Source of the DNA: Chryseobacterium shigense
GTDB taxonomy: Bacteria; Bacteroidota; Bacteroidia; Flavobacteriales; Weeksellaceae
DNA length: 64,000 bases
Assembly: GCF_014207845.1 (NCBI RefSeq)
Contig: NZ_JACHLC010000001.1
Span: 1,116,001 to 1,180,000, forward strand
Direction of reading: 5' to 3'
Part shown: positions 24,502-32,018 of the stretch, piece by piece
Position numbering within the stretch: the stretch's first letter is position 1
How the letters are laid out: each line of letters opens with the position of its first letter
Notes under the pieces: generated by a model
Database searches by the model: none
What the model was told of the DNA's origin: nothing
Seen by the model: only the letters and a program-made list of their open reading frames with translations
Translations under genes and position numbers: made by a program

Positions 24502-25827
24502 ATGAATACCTTAATACAATCCCGCCTTGCAGAAAGAGATAAAGCCGTCAACTGGCACCCTTACACACAGATGAAAACAGCAGGAAATCCTGTTCCAATC
24601 GTTAAAGGAAAGGGCGTCTACCTGTATGATAATGAAGGTAAAAAATATATTGATGCCGTTTCATCATGGTGGGTTACTTTACACGGACATGCCCATCCTT
24701 ACATCGCTGAGCGTGTTTCCCAGCAGCTAAATACTCTGGAACAGGTTATTTTTGCAGGTTTTACGCATGAACCGGCAGTTCAGCTTTCAGAAAACTTATT
24801 AAAACTTCTTCCCGGAAATCAGGAAAAGGTTTTCTATTCGGATAATGGCTCCACCGCAGTGGAAGCAGCGCTGAAAATGTGTATTCAGTATGCCTACAAT
24901 CAGGGAAAAGAAAAAACAAAAATCCTGGCGTTCAAAGAAGCTTATCACGGAGATACATTCGGGGCCATGTCTGTAAGCGGAAGGAGCGTGTGGACAAAAC
25001 CCTTCGGAAGCATGCTCTTCGAAGTCATTTTTATTGATACTCCAACTGCTGAGAATCTGGAACATTTAAAAATTCAGATCAAAGCCTTGGCAGGAGAAAC
25101 GGCATGTTTTATTTATGAACCTCTGGTACAGGGCGCCGCAGGAATGCTGATGTATGAAGCCGAACATCTTGATGAGCTGATGAAGTTCTGCAGAAATGAA
25201 GAGATCCTGATGATTCAGGATGAAGTATTTACAGGCTTCGGAAGAACCGGAAAATTGTTTGCAGCAGATCACCTGACGGAAATACCGGATATAATGTGCT
25301 TTTCAAAAGGGCTGACCGGCGGGACAATGCCCATGGGAATTACAACCTGTTCAAACCGGATTTTTAATGCTTTTCTGTCTGATGATAAATATAAAACATT
25401 ATTCCACGGACACTCTTTTACAGCAAATCCTTTGGCATGTACAGCAGCACTGGCAAGCATGGAACTGTTATTGAAAGAAGAAACTTTAGCTGCAATTGAC
25501 CGAATCAGCAGGCAGCATTCGGATTTCACCGGAATTCTGGCCAGCCATCCGAACGTTGAAAATGTCCGCCAGACCGGGACTATTCTTGCTTTTGAATACA
25601 AAACGGATCAAAATACATCATATTTCAATGAAACCGGAAAAATCCTGTATGATGAATTTCTGCAGCGGGGAATTATTATGCGTCCTCTGGGAAATATTAT
25701 GTACCTGGTTCCTCCTTACTGCATTACTCCGGAAGAGTTGGATTTCATTTACCGGAATATTCTCGAGGTTCTGGAACTATTCAGGGAACCAACTTGTTTC
25801 CCCACTGATGAAGCTGCTCGAGAATAG
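24502..25827 (+). CDS. bioA: Adenosylmethionine-8-amino-7-oxononanoate aminotransferase (BioA)
   Basis: The 441-residue class-III aminotransferase makes 7,8-diaminopelargonate with SAM as amino donor. The PLP lysine is K269 in CFSKGLTGGTMPMG, VSSWWVTLHGHAHPYI is the BioA-type N-terminal active-site segment with paired Trp, and IQDEVFTGFGRTG holds the PLP Asp. It is separated from bioB by 244 bases containing the REP-like hairpin, yet completes the bioF-D-B-A set. Its 3' end runs 47 bases into the convergent HxlR gene. Confidence 0.95.
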   Translation: MNTLIQSRLAERDKAVNWHPYTQMKTAGNPVPIVKGKGVYLYDNEGKKYIDAVSSWWVTLHGHAHPYIAERVSQQLNTLEQVIFAGFTHEPAVQLSENLLKLLPGNQEKVFYSDNGSTAVEAALKMCIQYAYNQGKEKTKILAFKEAYHGDTFGAMSVSGRSVWTKPFGSMLFEVIFIDTPTAENLEHLKIQIKALAGETACFIYEPLVQGAAGMLMYEAEHLDELMKFCRNEEILMIQDEVFTGFGRTGKLFAADHLTEIPDIMCFSKGLTGGTMPMGITTCSNRIFNAFLSDDKYKTLFHGHSFTANPLACTAALASMELLLKEETLAAIDRISRQHSDFTGILASHPNVENVRQTGTILAFEYKTDQNTSYFNETGKILYDEFLQRGIIMRPLGNIMYLVPPYCITPEELDFIYRNILEVLELFREPTCFPTDEAARE

Positions 25828-26098
25828 GCTCTAATTCCCCGGCTTTATCAGTAAGCTTATAATAAACTTCCGGAGGAAAATTATAGACTTCAATCCGTTG
25901 GATCATATGGTTTTCCTCCAGTTGCTTAAGCTGCTCAGAAAGTACTTTCTTCGAAACTCTGGGCATCTTACGCCACAATTCTATAAAACGGACCTGATCT
26001 TCTTCAAAAAGATTCTGAAAGATCAGCGGTTTCCACTTTCCGGAAAGAATGTCCAGGCTGCGCCTGAGTCCACAATTTTTAAATTCTTCAAAATTCAT
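25781..26098 (-). CDS. HxlR family transcriptional regulator
   Basis: This is a small winged-helix regulator (105 residues from the start at 26098, MNFEEFKNCG). It shows the HxlR signature C9-x3-RSLDILSGKWKPLIFQNL, with a single N-terminal Cys that in relatives (YodB, HypR) senses electrophiles or disulfide stress. An upstream in-frame ATG at 26140 would add 14 residues, but that stretch carries a near-palindrome (26116-26134) typical of HxlR operators and looks regulatory. The divergent metallo-beta-lactamase-fold gene is the probable target. Its 3' end overlaps bioA. Confidence 0.88.
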   Translation of the reverse strand: MNFEEFKNCGLRRSLDILSGKWKPLIFQNLFEEDQVRFIELWRKMPRVSKKVLSEQLKQLEENHMIQRIEVYNFPPEVYYKLTDKAGELEPILEQLHQWGNKLVP

Positions 26099-26115
26099 CC
26101 GTAAAAAATATTTAT

Positions 26116-26134
26116 AGTTAACCTTTTGGTAACC
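26116..26134. promoter_or_regulatory. Candidate HxlR operator
   Basis: AGTTAACC-TTTT-GGTAAC is a near-dyad with one extra base in the left arm, in the divergent space between the HxlR gene and the MBL-fold gene. HxlR/YodB-type proteins bind GGTAACTA-like half sites. Confidence 0.4.
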
Positions 26135-26161
26135 ATCCATTATTTAGTCTTGATTAAACAA

Positions 26162-26169
26162 TAGTTTTG
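26162..26169 (+). promoter_or_regulatory. -7 box of MBL-fold gene
   Basis: TAGTTTTG fits TAnnTTTG and lies 18 bases before the ATG at 26188. This placement supports the ATG start over the upstream TTG at 26167, which lies inside the box. Confidence 0.45.
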
Positions 26170-26187
26170 CAGAACAAAATTAAGCAA

Positions 26188-26949
26188 ATGAAACTAGAAT
26201 TATGGCGTAACGCTACATTGGTACTTCAGATCGGAGGAAAGAATATTTTAATTGATCCCATGCTTGGAGAAAAAGGCTCACTGGGTCCATTTCCGATGAC
26301 AGGTAATGAACTGCTGAACCCTTTGGTTGATCTTCCTTTCAGTGAAGATGAATTAAAAAATAAACTGTCCGAAATTGATGCTGTAGCTGTTACCCATCTT
26401 CACCCTGATCATTGGGACGGAAAAGCTATTGAGCTTCTGGATAAAAATATTCCGGTCATCTGCCCGGAAGTTATAGCGGAACAGATATCCCAATCCGGCT
26501 TCAGGAATATTATCTCTGTTAAAAACAATATTACCTGGGAAAACATCAGTATTTCTACAACAGAAGGCCGTCACGGAACAGGTGAAATAGGAGAGAAGAT
26601 GGGAACTGTAAACGGATTTGTCTTTAAAGCAGAGAATCAAGCAGTTTATATTGTTGGCGACAGTATCTGGTACGAAGGCATTGCAGCAGAAATTGACAGG
26701 CATAAGCCGGAACATATTATTGTAGCAGGCGGTGCAGCAACTTTTGTAGTGGGAGATCCTATCATCATGACCAGTGAAGATATTATCAGGGTTTGTAAGC
26801 ACGCTCCTGATGCATCCGTTTTAGTAACCCACCTGGAAGCAGTAAGCCACTGTAAAGAGGACCGTGCATTTATCCAGGATAAAATTGATAAAAGTGGTTG
26901 GCAGGACAGATGTTTTGTTTTGCAGGATGGCGAAATACATTCTTTTTAA
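26188..26949 (+). CDS. MBL-fold metal-dependent hydrolase
   Basis: The 253-residue protein has the metallo-beta-lactamase metal motif T-H70-L-H72-P-D74-H75-W in AVTHLHPDHWDG, a second His in TTEGRHGTGEIG, the bridging Asp in YIVGDSIWY and a last His in LVTHLEAVSHC. This places it with UlaG/RomA-like MBL hydrolases. Substrate is unknown. It is divergent from an HxlR regulator, a layout common for genes induced by reactive electrophiles. Confidence 0.88.
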   Translation: MKLELWRNATLVLQIGGKNILIDPMLGEKGSLGPFPMTGNELLNPLVDLPFSEDELKNKLSEIDAVAVTHLHPDHWDGKAIELLDKNIPVICPEVIAEQISQSGFRNIISVKNNITWENISISTTEGRHGTGEIGEKMGTVNGFVFKAENQAVYIVGDSIWYEGIAAEIDRHKPEHIIVAGGAATFVVGDPIIMTSEDIIRVCKHAPDASVLVTHLEAVSHCKEDRAFIQDKIDKSGWQDRCFVLQDGEIHSF

Positions 26950-26976
26950 ATAATTTGAAAGAAACTGATTATTAGT

Positions 26977-27013
26977 AAAAAGACTATATCTTTTGTAGGA
27001 TACAGTCTTTTTT
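26977..27013 (+). terminator. Terminator of MBL-fold gene
   Basis: AAAAAGACT (26977-26985) pairs with AGTCTTTTT (27004-27012), and the stem extends inward through TAT/ATA with single bulges. A T-run is included in the right arm. Confidence 0.7.
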
Positions 27014-27131
27014 ATTAATAATCTTCAACAGATTTATTTTCTGCCGCTTCCGTTAAAAAATATGCTTCGGTAAGGCTTTGCAAAAAAAATCCCCGGGTTT
27101 CCCCGGAGATCCATTTTAATCTAAATTAGTA

Positions 27132-27476
27132 TCAGAACTTAAATACACAGCCGCAAACGCTCATTTTGCCTTCTACAACTGTGGTCCATTGTCCGTTCCA
27201 TGTGCCTCCGTAAGAAGCACAGATTGAAGGGCATATTTCTTTCGCATCTTCATTGCTCCAGATAGGGCCCGCTAAAACATCCATAGTATATTCGGTGCTT
27301 CCGGTTGGCTGAGTATTGTATTCAACCTCGATAACGCTCATCTGACCTTCGACAATAGTGCTCCATTGTCCGGTAAATTTTCCTAAATGTGCCGCAGCAA
27401 TACGGCCTCCGATTTTTTGTGCTTCGTCATTGCTCCAAAGCGGACCGGCAATGATGTTGATTTTGAATGTTGACAT
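27132..27476 (-). CDS. MVL-type mannan-binding lectin, two repeats
   Basis: The start at 27476 (MSTFKINIIAG) is chosen over one 9 codons upstream. The 114-residue protein is two copies of the roughly 50-residue domain first described in the Microcystis viridis lectin: AGPLWSNDEAQ ... GQWSTIVEGQMSVIEV and AGPIWSNEDAKE ... WNGQWTTVVEGKMSVCGC. The W-x-G-Q-W-T/S motif that contacts mannose-chitobiose is present in both. No signal peptide is seen. Four cysteines occur only in the second repeat. It binds glycans; a role in defence or self/non-self recognition is unproven. It is probably a single-gene unit. Confidence 0.85.
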   Translation of the reverse strand: MSTFKINIIAGPLWSNDEAQKIGGRIAAAHLGKFTGQWSTIVEGQMSVIEVEYNTQPTGSTEYTMDVLAGPIWSNEDAKEICPSICASYGGTWNGQWTTVVEGKMSVCGCVFKF

Positions 27477-27904
27477 GGTGTAATGTTTTAAATTGTTTAA
27501 CATTACAAAGTTGTCACTTTAAAGAGAGATATGATAGCGTAGAAAGTACCAAATTTACTATTCCGTATTTTCACTTAAACATGAAATAAACAATTATGAA
27601 TGCATAAAATGAAAAAAGGTCCCCAAAGGAGGAGACCTTAAAAAAACACAAATGATGAAAAAAAATTATTTCGATCCACAAATATAAACAAAATTTATAT
27701 TATGTGGGATATCATATGAACATAAATATTAAAAAATTATTAATTCCATTTAAAAAAGAAGGCATCTGGCAATACTATTATCTTATCAACCCATCATATA
27801 GGATATTATGATAAAATCAAAATAATAAGTAAATATTTAAACATAATTAATATTAACAAGAAAGCATTACATTAATTATATAACACTAGTTGAAAATGTA
27901 CCTG
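27477..27904. other. AT-rich gap with one terminator
   Basis: Apart from the minus-strand terminator at 27612-27639, I see nothing convincing in this stretch. 27680-27890 is extremely AT-rich and lacks clear dyads. Confidence 0.4.
27612..27639 (-). terminator. Terminator, minus strand
   Basis: Read on the minus strand, AAGGTC (27639-27634) pairs with GACCTT (27621-27616), extended by CC/GG pairs, and the stem is followed by T residues (27617-27612). It can end transcripts from the Crp-like gene, whose stop is 265 bases upstream on that strand. Confidence 0.6.
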
Positions 27905-28531
27905 TCAATAAAATATTTTACCATTCTGGATTCTTACCGTTTTTTCTTTTTCCATTTTTTTTACAACTCTGATAACGGTTTCTACACATAAACCGGTAAG
28001 TGAGGCTAAATGCTGTCTTGTAAAAGGAAACTGGTAAGAATACTTGTCGGTGTACTGATTATAAGATTTAAAGCAATCCATTACACGTTTTACTTTTGTT
28101 CCGGGATCGGGAGCGGAAATATTACTCAACATCACATGCCTGTAGTACATTCTCTCCGCTGTATAGCTGTAGAGTTTTAAAATAAGATCCGGCGAGCTTC
28201 CGGTAAGTTCCAGAAATTTATTTTTATCAAGCCTTATAATCTCACAATTCCCCATTGCCACTGCGTTAACAGGATAGGGCTTATCTATGAAGAGAGAACT
28301 CTCTGCAAAACAATGACCGTCAAAAGGCAGACTGTGAATAATTTCCCGGCCATCTTCATGATAATTGTTGATTTTTACAGTCCCTGTTCTGATCTGAAAA
28401 TAATACTTCGGCTGATCATTCTCCTTGAAAATAATATCATTTATCGAATAATTCATCAGTTCTGCTCCTGAGGAAAGTAAAAGTTCTTCATCTATAACCA
28501 TAGGCGTATATAACTGTTGTGTAATTCGCAA
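27905..28531 (-). CDS. Crp/Fnr family transcriptional regulator
   Basis: The 208-residue protein has an N-terminal cyclic-nucleotide-binding-like beta barrel (about residues 20-120) and a C-terminal winged helix with the recognition segment FTRQHLASLTGLCVETVIRVVKKMEKE. No FNR-type N-terminal Cys cluster is present. The cNMP-binding phosphate cassette is degenerate (FAESSLFIDKPYPVNAVA), so the signal may be something other than cAMP. A palindrome suitable for this class (28663-28676) lies on the other side of its start. It is probably transcribed alone. Confidence 0.92.
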   Translation of the reverse strand: MRITQQLYTPMVIDEELLLSSGAELMNYSINDIIFKENDQPKYYFQIRTGTVKINNYHEDGREIIHSLPFDGHCFAESSLFIDKPYPVNAVAMGNCEIIRLDKNKFLELTGSSPDLILKLYSYTAERMYYRHVMLSNISAPDPGTKVKRVMDCFKSYNQYTDKYSYQFPFTRQHLASLTGLCVETVIRVVKKMEKEKTVRIQNGKIFY

Positions 28532-28662
28532 AATATAAATTCAGGTTAATTTCGTTTCTTAAGGTTCTGAATTTTTATTCAAAAATAATTATTACTTTAT
28601 AAAAACACGGTAAAACTTTAAAATTTAAAATTTAAACAAATTCATAATATATTTATAACAAC

Positions 28663-28706
28663 ATGACTCCAGTCATAAAATAAATCGGCTATTCCTCCTA
28701 CTTTTG
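28663..28706 (+). promoter_or_regulatory. Candidate Crp/Fnr-activated promoter
   Basis: ATGACT-CC-AGTCAT (28663-28676) is a perfect 14-base dyad. The -7 box TACTTTTG (28699-28706) follows, and its expected start near 28713 places the dyad centre at about -43, the class-II position for Crp/Fnr activators. No TTG -33 element is present, which fits activator dependence. Confidence 0.5.
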
Positions 28707-28712
28707 AGAATT

Positions 28713-28778
28713 GCGATTAACTTCCATATATCTCAATACATTACGTTTTAACATGGGCCTCTCAACTGAGAGGTTTTT
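28713..28778 (+). ncRNA. Possible small RNA of about 65 nt
   Basis: Between the activator-type promoter and the terminator there is no open frame of useful length. If transcribed, it would be a short RNA ending in the CCTCTC/GAGAGG hairpin. It could equally be a leader that attenuates transcription into the large gene at 28972. Existence is inferred only from the bracketing signals. Confidence 0.35.
28758..28778 (+). terminator. Terminator of the small transcript
   Basis: CCTCTC (28758-28763) pairs with GAGAGG (28768-28773) over an AACT loop, followed by five T residues. Confidence 0.7.
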
Positions 28779-28971
28779 ATTTTAAAACTATTAGAACGCA
28801 CTTCCTGATTTTCGCAAAAGAATGATATTTGGCATATTTCCGAAATTAAAAATATTATTCAACGCATAACTAACATTTAAATGATAGATTTAAGTAATTA
28901 AAAATACCGGGTTGAATCTGTCAATTCCGTATTTTATTTATTCTCAATGAAAGAATTTTTATCAAAATAAA

Positions 28972-30777
28972 ATGACACATAAACCATTACACAACTTCCA
29001 TATTCCGGTAATGGGCCTGGCGTATACCATAGACAGCCCAATCCGCGTTGCCCAATATGGAATTTCTTCCGTTATTTCCATTATTGATGATGAGATCCTG
29101 GAAAAAATGAAAAACTTCTACAACAGGAAATTCAATCTTGATTACCTTGGAATTTCAACAAAAACAGAAGATTACAGGGCAAAAAGAATTACAGCTTACC
29201 TGGATATGGTAGATGATATCGTGAATGAAAAATTTGAAACCTTCAAGCAGGAAATCACTAAGAACGGGGAAGCATTAAAGAACTTTATAGCCATTCTGCC
29301 CAATACTTCAGATCTGAAAAACGGGCTTCAGAACTTAATAAACCAAAAAGACAATGTAAGCTCAGGCATCAGGAACTTCATTGAATCCAACCTGAAGCCG
29401 GGAAGTATTGACGTTAATATCATGACAAAAGTTGATAAAGACAACTATAAAAAAGACGAGCAGCTTCCGGTGATTTTTAATGATGCCCATGCCTCACTGC
29501 GGGGCTTTGCACAAAGCAAACTATCTTCTTCCATGGTACTTTCTGCAGGAATGAATCCGCGTTTATACAGCTATATTGAAGAATTTGATGATTTCTTTCC
29601 TGATCAGAACGGATTTTTAAAAAAGAAGATCATTCTTAAGGTAAGCGATTTCCGTTCAGCGATGATCCAGGGAAATTTTTTAGCTAAAAAAGGATTATGG
29701 ATTTCGGAATACAGGATAGAATCCGGACTGAACTGCGGAGGACACGCATTCGCTACGGAAGGGATGCTGCTTGGGCCTATCATGGAAGAATTTAAACAGA
29801 AAAAGGATGAATTGATCCGGTCTGCTCATGCATTAATGATTACAGCTTTAGAACAGAAAGGAAAACATACGGTTTCTGAACCTCTTGGCATGAAAATTAC
29901 CGTTCAGGGGGGAGTAGGAACTTCCGAAGAGCATGAATTTCTGCTTGAAAACTATAAGGTAGACAGTGTTGGATGGGGTTCTCCATTTCTTTTGGTTCCT
30001 GAAGCCACTTCCGTAGACACCGAAACCAGGAACCTGCTTTTAAAATCCAAAGAACAGGATTTTTATCTGAGTAATATCTCGCCTTTGGGTGTCCCTTTTA
30101 ATACAGTAAAGGGTACTTCCAATGAAATTTTGAAATATCAAAAAGAAGCTGCCGGAAAATATGGAAGCTCATGCCCTAAAAAGCTGCTGGCTTTAAGCAA
30201 AGAATTTTCACCGCAGGGAACCTGTACCGCTTCCAAAAAGTACCAGGATATTAAATTAAAGGAACTTCAGGATGAGCAGGAACTTACTGCTGAAGAATTT
30301 AACAGGAGAAAAACTGAAATTACAGATAAGGCATGTCTTTGTGTAGGATTGGTAAATGCGGCATATATGGAGCAGAATCTTGAAATAAAAGGAGAAAAAC
30401 AAGGAGTTGTTATATGCCCCGGACCCAATCTTGCTTTTTTTGATAAAGAAGTTTCCCTTTCCGAAATGGTAAAACACATCTATGGAAACGCCAATATACT
30501 TACGGATAATAACCGTCCGAATATGTTCATTAATGAACTGAAAATGTATGTTGATTACCTTAAAAAAGAAATCAGCAGCTCTTCAATACAGATTACCAGT
30601 TCCCAGATTAAAAAATGGAATACATTCAAAAAAAATATATCCGAAGGTATTGAATATTATCACCATCTGTTCAATACATCCACTTTCTTTACAAGCGGAC
30701 TGAAAACCATAGAACTGCAACTACAGGAATATAAACTGATGCTTACAGCTATTGAGATTCCCCAAGCTAAAAAGTAA
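28972..30777 (+). CDS. Large protein of unknown function with a cysteine cluster
   Basis: I do not recognise this 601-residue protein. It has no signal peptide or membrane helix. The centre has Gly-rich segments ESGLNCGGHAFATEG (C255) and VQGGVGTSEEHEFLLENY followed by VGWGSPFLLVPEATSVD, which look like phosphate- or cofactor-binding loops of a TIM-barrel enzyme. Five more cysteines fall at 401, 418, 455, 457 and 482 (GSSCPKK, GTCTAS, KACLCVG, VICPGPN), a spacing that could hold an iron-sulfur cluster or zinc. The C-terminus is helical. A flavin- and/or iron-sulfur-dependent oxidoreductase is a guess. It follows a Crp/Fnr-type promoter region and stands alone. Confidence 0.85.
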   Translation: MTHKPLHNFHIPVMGLAYTIDSPIRVAQYGISSVISIIDDEILEKMKNFYNRKFNLDYLGISTKTEDYRAKRITAYLDMVDDIVNEKFETFKQEITKNGEALKNFIAILPNTSDLKNGLQNLINQKDNVSSGIRNFIESNLKPGSIDVNIMTKVDKDNYKKDEQLPVIFNDAHASLRGFAQSKLSSSMVLSAGMNPRLYSYIEEFDDFFPDQNGFLKKKIILKVSDFRSAMIQGNFLAKKGLWISEYRIESGLNCGGHAFATEGMLLGPIMEEFKQKKDELIRSAHALMITALEQKGKHTVSEPLGMKITVQGGVGTSEEHEFLLENYKVDSVGWGSPFLLVPEATSVDTETRNLLLKSKEQDFYLSNISPLGVPFNTVKGTSNEILKYQKEAAGKYGSSCPKKLLALSKEFSPQGTCTASKKYQDIKLKELQDEQELTAEEFNRRKTEITDKACLCVGLVNAAYMEQNLEIKGEKQGVVICPGPNLAFFDKEVSLSEMVKHIYGNANILTDNNRPNMFINELKMYVDYLKKEISSSSIQITSSQIKKWNTFKKNISEGIEYYHHLFNTSTFFTSGLKTIELQLQEYKLMLTAIEIPQAKK

Positions 30778-30805
30778 CAGTATTTTTTTATTTTAATTGA
30801 TAGAT

Positions 30806-30835
30806 AAAACAGTCTTCATCGTGGAGGCTGTTTTT
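30806..30835 (+). terminator. Terminator of the unknown 601-residue gene
   Basis: AAAACAG (30806-30812) pairs with CTGTTTT (30828-30834) with further inner pairs CTtC/GgAG, followed by a T-run. Confidence 0.7.
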
Positions 30836-30915
30836 ATTTTGAATTATGGTTCTTAAAGCATAAAGAATGTGTGGGAATAAGCATTTTCATTTATAATAAC
30901 TATAAGCAGCATGCT

Positions 30916-30923
30916 TATTTTTG
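30916..30923 (+). promoter_or_regulatory. -7 box for aldo/keto reductase
   Basis: TATTTTTG matches TAnnTTTG; the ATG at 30991 lies 67 bases downstream. No -33 TTG is visible. Confidence 0.35.
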
Positions 30924-30990
30924 AATGTGAAATGATGAGTGATATTCCTTACCTTAGATACTTCTTACAATTTTAATTCAATTTGTTTTT

Positions 30991-31935
30991 ATGGAAAAAA
31001 GAAAGATAAAAAATACAGATCTGTCGGTAGCGCCTGTCAATTTTGGAGGAAATGTTTTTGGATGGACGCTTGATGAAAGACAGTCTTTTGATATATTGGA
31101 TCAGTTTACAGATGCCGGATTCAATTTTATTGATACTGCAGATACATATTCATGGTGGGTGAACGGAAAAGGAGGTCAGTCTGAGGAAATTATCGGAAAA
31201 TGGATGAAAAACCGCTCCAACCGTCAGGATATAGTGCTGGCAACCAAAGTGGGATCCGAAACCAAAGAACATGGCTTTGATATCAGTAAAAAACATATTT
31301 TAAAATCCGTTGATGAATCCCTTCAAAGGCTTCAGACCGATCATATTGACCTTTACTATACCCATTTTGACAATCATACCACTCCGGTAGAAGAAACACT
31401 TTCTGCATATGATGAGATCATTAAAGCAGGGAAGGTACGTTATATTGCAGCATCTAACCTTACTCCCGAACGTCTGAAAGCATCATTTGAAGCTTCAGAA
31501 AAATATAATCTTCCAAAGTATGCTGCGCTACAGCCTCATTACAATCTGATGGAAAGAGAAGGCTTTGAAAAAAATTATGCTCCGTTAGTGGAGGAATTTG
31601 GATTGAGTGTGTTTCCGTACTGGTCATTAGCAGCAGGTTTTCTTACCGGAAAATACCGCACAGAAGCTGATTTAGGCAAAAGTCAAAGAGGCGATGGCGT
31701 AAGAAAGTACCTGAATACCAAAGGTCTTGAAGTATTAAAAGCGTTGGATCAGGTAAGTGAAAAGCATCAGACAACACAGGGAACTGCAGCTTTGGCATGG
31801 CTCTTGGCCAATCCTTTAATTACGGCCCCTATTGTGAGTGCAACCAGCGCTTCCCAGCTTGAGACTTTATTCAATGCTCCCAAGCTGGTTCTGGATCAGG
31901 AAGATATTGAACTGCTTAATCAGGCAAGTAACTAA
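30991..31935 (+). CDS. Aldo/keto reductase
   Basis: The 314-residue protein is an NADPH-dependent (beta/alpha)8 reductase of the AKR superfamily. The catalytic tetrad can be placed at Asp in NFIDTADTYSWW, Tyr in the same motif, Lys in VLATKVGSE and His in LYYTHFDNH. It resembles the YajO/Tas-like general-stress AKRs that reduce small aldehydes and ketones. It is flanked by terminators on both sides, so it is a single-gene unit. Confidence 0.92.
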   Translation: MEKRKIKNTDLSVAPVNFGGNVFGWTLDERQSFDILDQFTDAGFNFIDTADTYSWWVNGKGGQSEEIIGKWMKNRSNRQDIVLATKVGSETKEHGFDISKKHILKSVDESLQRLQTDHIDLYYTHFDNHTTPVEETLSAYDEIIKAGKVRYIAASNLTPERLKASFEASEKYNLPKYAALQPHYNLMEREGFEKNYAPLVEEFGLSVFPYWSLAAGFLTGKYRTEADLGKSQRGDGVRKYLNTKGLEVLKALDQVSEKHQTTQGTAALAWLLANPLITAPIVSATSASQLETLFNAPKLVLDQEDIELLNQASN

Positions 31936-31955
31936 TTTGAAGATAAAATACATAC

Positions 31956-31986
31956 AATATCCGTTCAGTAGCTGGGCGGATATTTT
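31956..31986 (+). terminator. Terminator of aldo/keto reductase
   Basis: AATATCCG (31956-31963) pairs with CGGATATT (31977-31984) around a 13-base loop; T residues follow. It lies between convergent genes and may serve both. Confidence 0.6.
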
Positions 31987-32018
31987 ATGCTTAAATGATT
32001 AAAGTTTTATTTGAAAAA

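Larger units (their letters stand above)
28532..28971. other. Gap containing a likely small transcript
   Basis: There is no protein-coding gene. A palindrome plus -7 box (28663-28706) and a terminator (28758-28778) bracket about 70 bases that look like a small RNA unit. The remaining 190 bases before the next gene show no clear promoter. Confidence 0.45.

Noticed and set aside
27610..27642. Ten-codon peptide (MKKGPQRRRP) over the hairpin
   Set aside because: The start and stop coincide with a minus-strand terminator; no downstream plus-strand gene for a leader peptide to control.
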